Shown: positions 42,103 through 51,079, counted from the stretch's first letter. The stretch is DNA of 64,000 nucleotides from Lachnospiraceae bacterium (GCA_910576545.1 CAJTKM010000003.1:1-64000); one strand, 5' to 3'. Notes: generated by a model from the letters alone, not told the origin. Program-made: numbers and translations.

Positions 42103-42963
42103 ATGGGAAACAAAACAAAGCAGACAGGAAAAACTGAAGTATATCCGTTCTGGTATATGGAAGATATTAAGAATATGATGGATTATTTTAAGATGAAAGG
42201 TATGTGGCACTGGTATTTGGCGTTTAATTTTGGATTGCTTCTGGGAAGGCGTGTGAGTGATACATTATCATTCAAATGGCTTGATTTCTTTTTTGAAAAC
42301 GGAAGAATGAGAGATGAGATTGAAATTAAGGAGCAAAAGACAGGGAAATTGACACGCCCTTACGTTTGTGGAGCCTGCAAAGAAGCGATTCAGTTATACG
42401 TTGAAAAAACAGGAATTGACCCAATGGAGAACTATAAGGATTTTATAATCACGACTCCACAGAAGTCCCAACTGTTAGAATATAGAGACGAATATTCCCA
42501 AGAAGAATATGATGAATTGCTTTGGAAAGCAACACAGAGCCAAGCAGCAGCCTATCGGAAACAATTTAAGATTGCAGCGGATGCTTGTGGAATCAAATAT
42601 CCTGTGAGTACACATTCAACCCGTAAGACCTTCGGATACTGGTCAATTAAATTGCATCCATATGATGTGACAACGGTAGATAAACTACAAGGGATCTTTG
42701 CACATTCGGATCGTAATACGACTCTAAAATATAGTGGTATAGCAAGAGAAGACGAGATTAAATTGTATAATGATATGGGAAATTTCATTGCAGATATTTC
42801 TAAAGGCAATAAACCGATTATTAAAAATAGTCCTGTCATTCCATTGAAAGCAGAGGATTTTCGTAACTTTCTTAGTTTGTGCTATGATATGGCACAAAGC
42901 GGTGAAGATAAATTTAATGTCATTAATAAGATTATTGGAAAGGCTGAACAATGTATGATATAA
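42103..42963 (+). CDS. Tyrosine recombinase, short form
   Basis: 286 residues. The catalytic part is clear: Arg in GRRVSDTLSFKW, HSTRKTFGYW (H-x-x-R), FAHSDRNTTLKYSG supplying the last His and the Tyr. The N-terminal core-binding domain seems reduced. GAGAGGATTAATC precedes ATG. It could resolve dimers, invert DNA or move a segment; no repeat pair was found nearby. Confidence 0.85.
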   Translation: MGNKTKQTGKTEVYPFWYMEDIKNMMDYFKMKGMWHWYLAFNFGLLLGRRVSDTLSFKWLDFFFENGRMRDEIEIKEQKTGKLTRPYVCGACKEAIQLYVEKTGIDPMENYKDFIITTPQKSQLLEYRDEYSQEEYDELLWKATQSQAAAYRKQFKIAADACGIKYPVSTHSTRKTFGYWSIKLHPYDVTTVDKLQGIFAHSDRNTTLKYSGIAREDEIKLYNDMGNFIADISKGNKPIIKNSPVIPLKAEDFRNFLSLCYDMAQSGEDKFNVINKIIGKAEQCMI

Positions 42964-42983
42964 TAAAATGGGGCGTGGATTAT

Positions 42984-43196
42984 ATGAATAATCAAATAAA
43001 TATAAAAATCCCTAAAAAATATCAAGAACGCATTATGGAGATATATCATGATGAAGATGGCTATTGGGTTATTTTGAATAAAGGCTGGTGTGGATACGAA
43101 CAAGGATGTCATGTAATCCATGAAGACACACAGCATGATATGCTAAGGAGCATTCGGGAAATCGAAGTGTGTGACTGTGATGCATGTAGAGAGTGA
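42984..43196 (+). CDS. Small Cys-rich protein, unknown
   Basis: 70 residues; ATG 42984, or 42951 overlapping the recombinase end. YWVILNKGWCGYEQGCHVIHE and CDCDAC at the end suggest metal binding. Not recognised; proteins of this pattern are common in clostridial elements. Confidence 0.55.
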   Translation: MNNQINIKIPKKYQERIMEIYHDEDGYWVILNKGWCGYEQGCHVIHEDTQHDMLRSIREIEVCDCDACRE

Positions 43197-43202
43197 GATG
43201 GA

Positions 43203-43418
43203 ATGAAACAATTTGATAAAATACGACAAGAAGTTGGGCAATGTCAATCGTCTATGGAATTGGCTGGTTATTTAGAGGGAATAAGAGTTGCTGCATCTGT
43301 ATTTTGCAAACAGCATTGCCTTAGCGAAGTTATGATTAGCCAAGGCGGAATGTTAGAGGATATTTCTATTTATGGGATAGTTGAATTTTTGGAAAGCGAA
43401 GTAAAAATAAAAGATTGA
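43203..43418 (+). CDS. Small protein, unknown
   Basis: 71 residues, helical, two Cys (FCKQHC). GTGAGATGGA before ATG is a weak ribosome site. Not recognised. Confidence 0.5.
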   Translation: MKQFDKIRQEVGQCQSSMELAGYLEGIRVAASVFCKQHCLSEVMISQGGMLEDISIYGIVEFLESEVKIKD

Positions 43419-43439
43419 TTTTATTGGAGAAAATAAAAT

Positions 43440-44249
43440 ATGGCAAAGAAAAAAGTTGAAAAGGAATTAACTAAAGAGGAAAAGTTACAACAGGAAAAGG
43501 AAAGAGAATTAGAACAAATTCAGAGCGAACTTCCTTTTATAAATACCCCATCATACTTTTTTAATGTTGGAGATAAAGTAAGTTATGGAAGATTAAAGGA
43601 AAGTATTGTTGAAGAAGTATTATATGATGGAAAAGTTTATGTATTAAAATGTATTGCAACAGACAATAATTATGGAAATCCATATGATTATGAAACATAT
43701 AGAGTAACATCGTGGGTAAACGTAAGACCTATCGGATGTAGTACAGATACAAAATTTACGGAAAATCAGGATGTTAGATTATTTTACAATAATTCTACAA
43801 TTGAAAGTTTAATTCATTATCATTATCATTTTGGAATAGATTTTAACCCTGATTATCAAAGAGGTTATGTCTGGGATCAGAAAGATAAAGAACTTTTATT
43901 AGATAGTATTTTTAAGAATATTGATATTGGAAAATTTGTTTTAATACATTTATCCAATGAAGAATGGCATAAGAGGGGATTTAGTTATGAGATACTTGAT
44001 GGAAAGCAGCGTTTAAGTACCATTATTGAGTTTTACGAGAACAAATTAGCATATAAAGGAAAATATTACAATGATTTGAGTGGTATAGATAAGAATACGT
44101 TTACAGAACATAAAGTGTCTGTCGCAGAGGTAAGAGAAACGGATAAAAAGATAATATTGAAATATTTCCTCATGCTTAACAGAACGGGAAAATCTATGGA
44201 TGAATCACATTTGGCAGAAGTAGAAAAGATGTTAAGTAATATGGAATAA
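43440..44249 (+). CDS. DUF262 protein with N-terminal extension
   Basis: 269 residues. Residues 1-25 form a charged helix, 40-100 a small beta-rich domain (SYFFNVGDKVSYGRLKESIV), then the DUF262 core: FNPDYQRGYVWDQKDKELLL, then YEILDGKQRLSTIIEFYENK with the DGKQR signature, ending with KYFLMLNRTGKSMDESHLAE. It lacks the usual C-terminal nuclease half. Small for the family. Confidence 0.75.
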   Translation: MAKKKVEKELTKEEKLQQEKERELEQIQSELPFINTPSYFFNVGDKVSYGRLKESIVEEVLYDGKVYVLKCIATDNNYGNPYDYETYRVTSWVNVRPIGCSTDTKFTENQDVRLFYNNSTIESLIHYHYHFGIDFNPDYQRGYVWDQKDKELLLDSIFKNIDIGKFVLIHLSNEEWHKRGFSYEILDGKQRLSTIIEFYENKLAYKGKYYNDLSGIDKNTFTEHKVSVAEVRETDKKIILKYFLMLNRTGKSMDESHLAEVEKMLSNME

Positions 44250-44291
44250 GCGGTTAAAATCTGGTTTTCATGGCAGAAATGGAGGATAATT

Positions 44292-44771
44292 ATGAATAAA
44301 GAAGAATATGGAAATATTATAGATTTACAGTTTAAAAGTGTGTCGCCAGTTGAAGCAGATGACTTGGATAATAAAAGTGACAGAACTCTATTATATGGTT
44401 ATACATGTAACAGAGATACTTTTCATGTATACATTAAGGATATGAAAATTCATACTGTTACATACAGAACAGATTATGAAAATAATGCGCCTAATTTTAT
44501 GGAAGAAATTCAAGTTGGTTCAAATGATGATTATATACCAGACAAGAGATTATATCCAGAGACTTGTGATTATGAGTTTTGTGAAAAATTAAAGAAACTT
44601 GGATGTCAACTGCCATTTACTACATGGGGTAATGAAAGACCAGAAGCACAATTTTATGGTTTTACATTAGAAGATAGAAAATGTTGCGGAAATTGTGGTG
44701 TGATAGAAGACTCATACTGTAATGAATGTGAAGAATATAATAAATGGTTTCGCAAAAAGTTGGAGGAATAG
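44292..44771 (+). CDS. Protein with C-terminal zinc motif, unknown
   Basis: 159 residues. CCGNCGVIEDSYCNECEEY near the C-terminus is a four-Cys zinc site. GAAATGGAGGATAATT precedes ATG. The next start lies 4 bp after its stop. Confidence 0.55.
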   Translation: MNKEEYGNIIDLQFKSVSPVEADDLDNKSDRTLLYGYTCNRDTFHVYIKDMKIHTVTYRTDYENNAPNFMEEIQVGSNDDYIPDKRLYPETCDYEFCEKLKKLGCQLPFTTWGNERPEAQFYGFTLEDRKCCGNCGVIEDSYCNECEEYNKWFRKKLEE

Positions 44772-44775
44772 TCAA

Positions 44776-45183
44776 ATGAGCATATATGATAGAAAATTAG
44801 AAGGAACTGATGATATATTTAATGCTATAAAAGAAATTGTAGATAAAGGAAATCTTGGAAACAAAATAGAGATTGTCAGAATGTTTTCAGCAGCAAGACG
44901 AGAATATGAATTAAATCAGTTAAAGGATAAATTTGAAGAAAAGTCTGGAAGAAAGTATATTAGAGAAGTGATTGTTATTGATGAACAATCTGCTATTGTA
45001 ATATCACAGAGAGATGATAATCCTGAGCATGGATTTTGGTATCAGCCAATTATATTGAGTAATTATAGTAATGTTTTATATGATACAATGGATCAGGCGT
45101 TAATTGGAATGGTTTGTATGAAAACCGACAATTTGAACGCCTCTACATGGATTAATAAAATGCTAGGAATTGAACAGCAATGA
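44776..45183 (+). CDS. Protein of unknown function
   Basis: 135 residues from ATG 44776 (GTTGGAGGAATAGTCAA before it; the site lies in the end of the previous gene). Alpha/beta, not recognised. Confidence 0.5.
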   Translation: MSIYDRKLEGTDDIFNAIKEIVDKGNLGNKIEIVRMFSAARREYELNQLKDKFEEKSGRKYIREVIVIDEQSAIVISQRDDNPEHGFWYQPIILSNYSNVLYDTMDQALIGMVCMKTDNLNASTWINKMLGIEQQ

Positions 45184-45205
45184 AGGTATAAGGTAGGTAT
45201 ACTAT

Positions 45206-45713
45206 ATGAAAATTATCCGTTATTCAATAGTAGCGTTTGAACCACAGGAACAGACACATCATGCGAAACATATTCAATATCATCTTTCTGATGAGTTCAA
45301 GTTAGAAGATTATCCTGAGTTCTTGAGATATGAGATCCAGCGTATTCATGAACAAAAGGTAGCTTTCTATAAAGAGCATCTAGAAGATTTTAAGCGTGGT
45401 ATTTGGTGTTTCGTAGATGGATATAAAAGCAATCAATCACTGAATCATCTGAAAAACAAGGTTTCTTGTTGGGTAGCGGAGGTTCCTGATGATATAGAGT
45501 GTTATGATTGTAACTGGGAGAAGTTGATAGCCATTTCTGATCCGACTGTATTATGGGGAGGGTGCTATATTCCTGAAAGAGAAATGTGGAAAATCAGAAA
45601 TATTAGGAGAAGAAGGAGGGTGGCATGTTGAAAGAAAAGTCTTTAAAAACTATGCCATAAAGGATATAGAACGGGTATTTCTATATTTTGCAAATAGAAA
45701 TAGTAAAGAGTAG
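45206..45713 (+). pseudogene. Unknown protein with +1 frameshift near its end
   Basis: The frame 45206-45631 (141 residues) ends in a doubtful Arg-run (RRRRR) and stop. In the +1 frame the reading continues sensibly from about 45605 (EEGGWHVERKVFKNYAIKD then IERVFLYFANRN) to TAG 45711. The junction is a run of AGG/AGA codons containing AGGAGG, a sequence that can promote ribosome slipping, so either a simple frameshift mutation or a programmed shift is possible. Function unknown. Confidence 0.5.
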
Positions 45714-45714
45714 T

Positions 45715-45734
45715 CTTGAAATGTTGCTTTCAAG
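45715..45734 (+). repeat. Intercistronic inverted repeat CTTGAAA-TGTTGC-TTTCAAG
   Basis: Perfect 7-bp arms directly after a stop codon, followed at once by the IS256 fragment; a further copy of the right-arm motif, probably once ahead of a gene that the insertion replaced. Confidence 0.6.
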
Positions 45735-45749
45735 TAGAGGATGGTATTG

Positions 45750-46060
45750 AAGAGACGCTGACCTATTGCGACTTTCCCAGCGAACACTGGACTCGTATCC
45801 GCACCAACAATGTCATTGAACGGCTCAACCGGGAGATCCGCCGCCGCACCAGAGTAGTGGGCTGCTTCCCGGATGGCAATTCTGCTTTGATGCTGGTCTG
45901 TGCCAGGCTCCGCCATGTAGCTGGCACCCAGTGGGGCAACAAGAAGTACATGAATATGAAGCACTTAGAGGCTGCCCTGGGGGATGCCTCTACTGCTGGC
46001 TGATTTTATTCTGCCAGAGCCTGCAAACTATTTTGCGCATTATTCTTGACACTACCTATC
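45750..46060 (+). mobile_element. IS256-family transposase remnant
   Basis: The open frame to TGA 46003 encodes only the C-terminal about 83 residues of an IS256/Mutator-type transposase (FPSEHWTRIRTNNVIERLN, then RRTRVVGCFPDGNSALMLV). The catalytic Glu helix region is partly there, the N-terminal two thirds are missing, so it cannot move. GC content is well above that of the neighbours. The right end is probably near TTGACACTACC (about 46047-46057), after which native AT-rich sequence returns. Confidence 0.85.
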
Positions 46061-46194
46061 AAAATACAATGTATTCAAATAGAATACACAGTACATAAAT
46101 AGTGAGAAGAAAATAATTTTGGATTTTATTAAATTTATAATAAGAATTTATCTGCAAAGAGTTATATTTGTAAAATTGTTTTATATAACTATGG

Positions 46195-46413
46195 TTAAAG
46201 AGTAATATCATTCTTTTTAATTTCAATTTGTAAGCCAAGTGCGTTACATATATCTACTAACGTATTACAACTGGGATTTCCATTTTTAAAATATTGGCTG
46301 ACAGACTGGGGAGATTTATTGAGACGTATAGCTAAATCTTTTACTTGTATGTTTTCAATATCCATATGTTTTTTAATCTCTGCCAGTAATTCTTTTGATG
46401 TTTGAATAGACAT
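46195..46413 (-). CDS. XRE-family regulator, possible antitoxin
   Basis: 72 residues: HMDIENIQVKDLAIRLNKSPQSVSQYFKNGNPSCNTLVDICNALG is a full helix-turn-helix domain. Divergent from the PemK-like toxin gene, with shared promoter region containing related TATATTGTATAAT/AATATTGTATAAT boxes, so it probably controls both. Confidence 0.8.
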   Translation of the reverse strand: MSIQTSKELLAEIKKHMDIENIQVKDLAIRLNKSPQSVSQYFKNGNPSCNTLVDICNALGLQIEIKKNDITL

Positions 46414-46444
46414 TTTACACCTCGCTAGTCAAATATTCATATTG

Positions 46445-46534
46445 ATTATACAATATAAACAATGAATTTTCAATATTTATATCTATATTTCTATAAATAT
46501 ATATATTGATTAATAAATATAAATATTGTATAAT
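46445..46534. promoter_or_regulatory. Divergent promoters between XRE and PemK-like genes
   Basis: Minus strand: TTGAAA (46473-46468), 17 bp, TATAAT (46450-46445). Plus strand: TTGATT (46506), 17 bp, TATAAT (46529). Both -10 regions lie in the same extended box ATATTGTATAAT, which suggests one operator motif for both directions. Confidence 0.7.
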
Positions 46535-46587
46535 GTGATTATCAAAGGCGGAAATATGATACATAGCAAAAAGAAAGGGGGAGAGAT

Positions 46588-46968
46588 ATGGAGCTTCATA
46601 GATATGATATTATAGAGGCAGAATTAGATTATGGGACTGGCTCTATTCAGAAAAAGAGAAGACCATATATAATTGTGAGTAATGAGAAAGGAACAACTAA
46701 TGCAAGTATCATTACTGTAATGCCTTTGACACATATTATAAAAAAGCAACATCTTCCGGTTCATGGATGTTTACATGCAGAATCTGAAACGGGATTATCC
46801 GCGTATTCAATGATTCTTGGTGAGCAGCCACAGACAATCTGTAAAGAAGAAGTAATAAAAAAATTAGGAAATGTAACAGATAAAAGTCAGAGAAATAGTG
46901 TAAACAAAGTTTGTTTTAATACATTTTTCTTTGGAGAAAAAATAAATTGGGAAGAGGTGCTGGCATAA
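46588..46968 (+). CDS. PemK/MazF-family toxin-like protein
   Basis: 126 residues. HRYDIIEAELDYGTGSIQKKRRPYIIVSNE corresponds to the GD(I/V)....G.E..KTRP...V core, followed by ITVMPLTHIIKKQHLPVH. Instead of a MazE neighbour it has a divergent XRE gene and a downstream unknown gene overlapping by one base, so the partner is unclear. GAAAGGGGGAGAGAT precedes ATG. Confidence 0.8.
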   Translation: MELHRYDIIEAELDYGTGSIQKKRRPYIIVSNEKGTTNASIITVMPLTHIIKKQHLPVHGCLHAESETGLSAYSMILGEQPQTICKEEVIKKLGNVTDKSQRNSVNKVCFNTFFFGEKINWEEVLA

Positions 46969-47234
46969 TGGCGATAGTATGTTCAGTTAAGGAAGCGTAT
47001 AAGTTAATGGAACATATGAACGAAGATGATGTGGTTATATTGACAGTCTTAAATAGAAGAACGTATCTTCATGATGTACCGAAAAAAATAAAAAAGACAG
47101 CCGGAAAGGACTTAATTCAAAGGGCGAATAATATTTTATATCAAGATAACGACTATTTTGGTATATTTTCTTTATATGGTGTGAAGAAGGAACCAGACAT
47201 TATCCATAATATATTGTTTCCGCAATTAGAATAA
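46968..47234 (+). CDS. Small protein coupled to the PemK-like toxin
   Basis: 88 residues from ATG 46968, overlapping the toxin stop (TAATG). Helix-rich start (CSVKEAYKLMEHMNEDDVVILTV), no DNA-binding motif recognised. Could be the antitoxin or a third component. Confidence 0.55.
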   Translation: MAIVCSVKEAYKLMEHMNEDDVVILTVLNRRTYLHDVPKKIKKTAGKDLIQRANNILYQDNDYFGIFSLYGVKKEPDIIHNILFPQLE

Positions 47235-47258
47235 AAGGAACAAATATTCTATTATGTA

Positions 47259-47287
47259 TTGACAAAATCGAACGTATAGGCTAGAAT
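47259..47287 (+). promoter_or_regulatory. Strong promoter of a small RNA
   Basis: TTGACA (47259), 17-bp spacer, TAGAAT (47282). No ribosome site or frame follows. Confidence 0.8.
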
Positions 47288-47293
47288 ATAAAA

Positions 47294-47404
47294 GAACTCA
47301 TTCATACAAACGGTGCGGCAACACCTCTGAGTGAGTTCTTTTGAGAATAATAGAAGAACTTTTGTGAACAAAGTCCTTTAATACTAGCAGTTGTCTGCTT
47401 TTAT
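47294..47404 (+). ncRNA. Candidate small RNA of about 110 bases
   Basis: It begins right after the promoter. A perfect outer stem AAAAGAACTCA/TGAGTTCTTTT (47290-47300 with 47332-47342) holds an inner hairpin GGTG-CGGCAA-CACC; the RNA ends with AGCAG-TTGT-CTGCT and TTTT (47386-47402), a good terminator. No protein frame. Position between a toxin unit and the sigma-DUF262 gene suggests a regulator, possibly antisense or toxin-related; target unknown. 47405-47700 has no gene and no strong signal. Confidence 0.65.
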
Positions 47405-47702
47405 TATTATACATATTAATGCAATTCCTGTCAACAAAAGTTCCCATTATTTCTTTATCTTTATAGAGTCTATGAAATAGGCTTTATTTTTTGGCTATAA
47501 ATTATTCATTTATAAATAATAATAAAGAAAAATTAATTTTAAGATTAAGATGATTGAGTTTTATTTTATTCTAATATTCTTAGGCTTTATTGTTATGCCA
47601 TTTTTTCGGTAGAGTAAAATAATGGGTTCATGATTTGTTGAAAAAAAGAATAGTAAAACACAGACACGATGTTTAGCGTTCATTTTTGTAGGAGGTGTAT
47701 CC

Positions 47703-49904
47703 ATGAAACATGTTTTAGAGGAACTATACGAAAACAATGCAAAAAAATTATATCTAATGGTAGACAAAATACTACATAGTATTGGTTGTAGTTACTATAA
47801 CGATAAAGATGAGTTTTATGCCGAAGCCAGTGAAGTTCTTGCTGATATTGTAGTAAATCATAGATATGATGAGAAAAAAGGAAATTTTGAAGGATACTTA
47901 TATGGAGCTTTGCGGAATGCTGTTTTGGATATTTTAAAAAAAAGAAATACATATAAGCGCAGAGCAAATAAAATGTCACTTTCATTGGATACACCTATTA
48001 GCAGTGAAGGAAATTTGACCATCGGAGATTTGATAAATTCAGATTTTGACATTATTAAGGAATTGGAAGAAAGAAATGGTGTCTTATGGGAAGAAAATAT
48101 AGAAGAATATCTTAAAAGCCTTACAAAAATTCAAAGAAATATTTTGAATTTGAAAATAGAAGGAGCAACCATAGAGGAAATTAAATCACAATTGAACATA
48201 ACAAATAAGCAATATGAGCAGAACATTAAAGCAATGAGATGTTTTGAGCATATAAGTAAGTTGCAAGACCATATCAAAATACAGTTGAGTTCTAAGAAGG
48301 AGGATGAAGAAGATATGAGTATCTCTACACAAACATTAGAAAAAAGTAAGCCAGATAGAATGAGCATCCATTCTATTGTAAAGAAAATGGACAAGCGTAC
48401 TATTCGTTTTGATCATCCGCTTCAAAGAAGTTCTGACCAATGGAGTCCAGTTATGAAGGGAAATTTAATTTCGGATATACTCCAAGGAAATCCCCTACCT
48501 GAATTGGTTTTTGCTGAACAGGTTATAAACGGGATTGCTATTATTTGGGATTTAGATGGTAAGCAAAGATGTACAAATGCGTATTCTTTTATAAAAGATC
48601 AGTATAGGATTTCGCGTAATATTAGACGCTGGATAATTGAATATCAGGCACAAGTCGTAGATGAAAATGAACAAGTCGCTGTAGATGAAAATAATTTTCC
48701 CGTTTATGAACGAAAAGAATGTGATATCCGCGGAAAGAAATTTTCTGATTTGCCAGAAGAATTACAGGAAAAATTTCAGGATTATAATTTTGAAATTACA
48801 CAATATCTGAATTGTAACGCAGATGATATTGCATATCATATTGCAAGGTACAATGAGGGTAAACCAGCAACAGTATCGCAAAAAGGAATTATACGTTTAG
48901 GAGAGGAATATGCAGCAACTGTAAAAAGCATATCCAATATGTCTTTTTTTAAGGATATGGGAGGATATAAGGTGTCTGAGTTTAAAAACGGAGTGATTAA
49001 TCGTGTTGTTGTCGAAAGTGTTATGGCAGCATATTATCTTTCGAACTGGAAAAAGAAACAAGAGGATATGTGTGATTACATAAAAGCAAATGCAAAAATG
49101 GTTGATTTTGAAAACTTTGAGGAGCTTGTACAACGGCTTGAAAAAGTTGTAACAAACGAGGTGGCTAACATGTTCGATTCAAAGGATTCGTTTTTATGGT
49201 TTGGTTTATTTGCTCGTTTCGCACAAATGAAGGAAAAGGATGAACTTTTTATAGACTTTATGATGGAATTTATGGAGTCGCTACATAGTAAACAGATTAA
49301 TAACATAAGTTTTGATGATTTGAATGGTAAATCAACAAAAGATAAGGTAGTAGTTCAACGAAAAATGATGCATCTTGAAACATTGCTGCAAGACTTTATT
49401 GCGTCACAAGAAAAAAAAGGAAGTAGAATTTCTGTGAAAAATGAAAGATGGGAGAAATATGTACAGAGTTTTACAAAGACAGATTTAATACATTCTTTGA
49501 ATGTTTCTGACGATGAAAAACGTATTTTGTCTATCCAAACAGCTATGTTTGTACAGAATTATAGTAATTTGGATATTCATACAATAACATCATATCTGGA
49601 AACAGCAGTTGTCGAAGACGAGGAATTTGAAAATATTTTATTGTGCATGGATATGTTGAATGATTGGAGCTTGGAAATCAAAGATGGAATTGAATTAACG
49701 CCTAATAGTATACCAGGTTTGATTCGACTTGCAAAGGATGCTTTAGATATAGAAGTGAATGACGAAATGATGATCCAATTAATTAATAAGTGGAGTAATC
49801 ATTTTCCTAAATCTTATAGCATTCAACAGATGAAAGAATTTTATTTACATATAAAACATGATTTCGATTCAGTTGTTAACAATGTCAAAAAAGAGATAGC
49901 ATAA
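47703..49904 (+). CDS. Sigma-70-like factor fused to DUF262 protein
   Basis: 733 residues. Residues about 15-90 fit sigma region 2 (DKDEFYAEASEVLADIVVNH, YDEKKGNFEGYLYGALRNA, LDILKKRN), 130-185 region 4-like helices (LTKIQRNILNLKIEGATIEE). From about 205 on it is a DUF262 protein: FDHPLQRSSDQWSPVMKGNL and WDLDGKQRCTNAYSFIKDQ with the DGKQR motif, then a long helical C-terminus. An internal ATG (48315) follows AAGGAGGATGAAGAAG, so the DUF262 part may also be made alone. GTAGGAGGTGTATCC precedes ATG 47703. Fusion of these two families is unusual. Confidence 0.8.
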   Translation: MKHVLEELYENNAKKLYLMVDKILHSIGCSYYNDKDEFYAEASEVLADIVVNHRYDEKKGNFEGYLYGALRNAVLDILKKRNTYKRRANKMSLSLDTPISSEGNLTIGDLINSDFDIIKELEERNGVLWEENIEEYLKSLTKIQRNILNLKIEGATIEEIKSQLNITNKQYEQNIKAMRCFEHISKLQDHIKIQLSSKKEDEEDMSISTQTLEKSKPDRMSIHSIVKKMDKRTIRFDHPLQRSSDQWSPVMKGNLISDILQGNPLPELVFAEQVINGIAIIWDLDGKQRCTNAYSFIKDQYRISRNIRRWIIEYQAQVVDENEQVAVDENNFPVYERKECDIRGKKFSDLPEELQEKFQDYNFEITQYLNCNADDIAYHIARYNEGKPATVSQKGIIRLGEEYAATVKSISNMSFFKDMGGYKVSEFKNGVINRVVVESVMAAYYLSNWKKKQEDMCDYIKANAKMVDFENFEELVQRLEKVVTNEVANMFDSKDSFLWFGLFARFAQMKEKDELFIDFMMEFMESLHSKQINNISFDDLNGKSTKDKVVVQRKMMHLETLLQDFIASQEKKGSRISVKNERWEKYVQSFTKTDLIHSLNVSDDEKRILSIQTAMFVQNYSNLDIHTITSYLETAVVEDEEFENILLCMDMLNDWSLEIKDGIELTPNSIPGLIRLAKDALDIEVNDEMMIQLINKWSNHFPKSYSIQQMKEFYLHIKHDFDSVVNNVKKEIA

Positions 49905-49918
49905 TAGGAGGATGCATT

Positions 49919-50320
49919 ATGAGTTTCAAGCAGTTTTGTGAAGATATGGATATTAAATATAATAAATTGATGTTTTATCAGCAATTTGAGTTTTATGAGA
50001 AATTAAGAAAGGAGGGAAAATTAAAAATTTTGCCATGTAAAATTGGAGAAATTGTATTTGTTATTACAGAATGTAGTAATATATATTCACGATATTCTGA
50101 AATGAATGGAGTTTTTTGCCCATTTAATAAAGAAAATCAAGAATGTAAGAGTTGCTCAAACAATGTGTCTATATTTGAGGATACAGTAACACAAATTATG
50201 ATTGATGAAAATAATATCCATATATTTGTGAAGAATTGTGCGGTTGATGGTATTTTAGGAGAAAATATATTTTTGGATAAAAGAATAGCAAAGAACGCAT
50301 TAAATGACAAATGGAAATAA
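49919..50320 (+). CDS. Cys-containing phage-type protein, unknown
   Basis: 133 residues with a Cys cluster (FCPFNKENQECKSC) and the pattern LPCKIGEIVFVITE frequent in clostridial phage proteins of unknown role. ATAGGAGGATGCATT precedes ATG. Confidence 0.6.
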   Translation: MSFKQFCEDMDIKYNKLMFYQQFEFYEKLRKEGKLKILPCKIGEIVFVITECSNIYSRYSEMNGVFCPFNKENQECKSCSNNVSIFEDTVTQIMIDENNIHIFVKNCAVDGILGENIFLDKRIAKNALNDKWK

Positions 50321-50357
50321 AAGAGGGTATATTTATAGGATGAAAGGAGGAAGGGAA

Positions 50358-50744
50358 TTGAAATATAGCGAACAAATAGAAGGATTTCTGGATTTTCTAC
50401 GAGAATCCAAAATGGACTATAACATCGCTGTTTCCACTGAAAAAGATGCGAATGATAAAACGCAGGACTTGCTGCATAGCTTGGAACTTTATGAAAATAC
50501 ATACCATGAGTACGCAAGGGCGGCAAAGAAGCTGGCAAAGGTACGGCAGGAACGGCGGGAGGCAAAAGATAAGCGAGAACAGCTCCAGTCTGTTATGGAC
50601 TGGCTGGAGGAAAATGATAGGGTCATCCATGGGCTGGAACGTCTACTGGGGAATGTGCGGAAGGCGGAGAAGGCAGCGGAGGGGCGGTTTTATATGCAGA
50701 GGACAGATGTGCTGGCGGAGATTGGAAAGGAGGACATGAGTTGA
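50358..50744 (+). CDS. Coiled-coil protein, unknown
   Basis: 128 residues from TTG 50358 (AAAGGAGGAAGGGAA before it). Nearly all helix with long charged coiled coils (RAAKKLAKVRQERREAKDKR). GC content rises in its second half (about 55 percent by eye), unlike the neighbours, which suggests a recent transfer together with the following DUF5131 fragment. Confidence 0.6.
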   Translation: MKYSEQIEGFLDFLRESKMDYNIAVSTEKDANDKTQDLLHSLELYENTYHEYARAAKKLAKVRQERREAKDKREQLQSVMDWLEENDRVIHGLERLLGNVRKAEKAAEGRFYMQRTDVLAEIGKEDMS

Positions 50745-50782
50745 AATCAACTACACTGACAATAAGGAGAGGTAAGGCTCTT

Positions 50783-50860
50783 ATGAATAAAACAAAAATA
50801 GACTGAAGTGACAGTACATGGAATCCTATAACCGGATGCCTGTATGGGAACAAATTTAAA
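50783..50860 (+). pseudogene. Remnant of a Gp37/Gp68 (DUF5131) protein
   Basis: ATG 50783 after GGAGAGGTAAGG begins NKTKID, then TGA, then SDSTWNPITGCLYG, which is the N-terminus of phage DUF5131 proteins (usually KIEW.D.TWNP.TGC), with TGA where the family has Trp. The rest of the gene is missing. A dead fragment rather than evidence for TGA recoding. Confidence 0.65.
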
Positions 50861-50902
50861 TTACATAATCATTATATATTATAAAATAAAAGTGAGGTGA
50901 AA

Positions 50903-51043
50903 ATGTTAATATTGATAGTTATTGTTTGCTTATATATCTGCATTATGTTTGGAATAGTGTTATTTTCAATCAACAGGTTTCAAAAGAAATGTAGGAAATA
51001 TATTGAAGATGTTAAACGAGATATTGAAAAAGAACAATTTTGA
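50903..51043 (+). CDS. Very small membrane protein
   Basis: 46 residues: one membrane segment (LILIVIVCLYICIMFGIVLF) and a basic/charged cytoplasmic tail. GTGAGGTGAAA precedes ATG. It could be a small toxin or a membrane regulator; no family recognised. Confidence 0.5.
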   Translation: MLILIVIVCLYICIMFGIVLFSINRFQKKCRKYIEDVKRDIEKEQF

Positions 51044-51079
51044 TTGTCATTGTATTAATCAAAATGATGGGAGGATTAT

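Noticed and set aside
45715-46003. Complete ORF of 95 codons as an intact protein
   Set aside because: Only the part after about 45750 is transposase; the first codons come from the flanking native sequence.
50783-50860. TGA read as Trp in the DUF5131 fragment
   Set aside because: The gene is cut to its first about 26 codons, so the TGA is best explained by decay.
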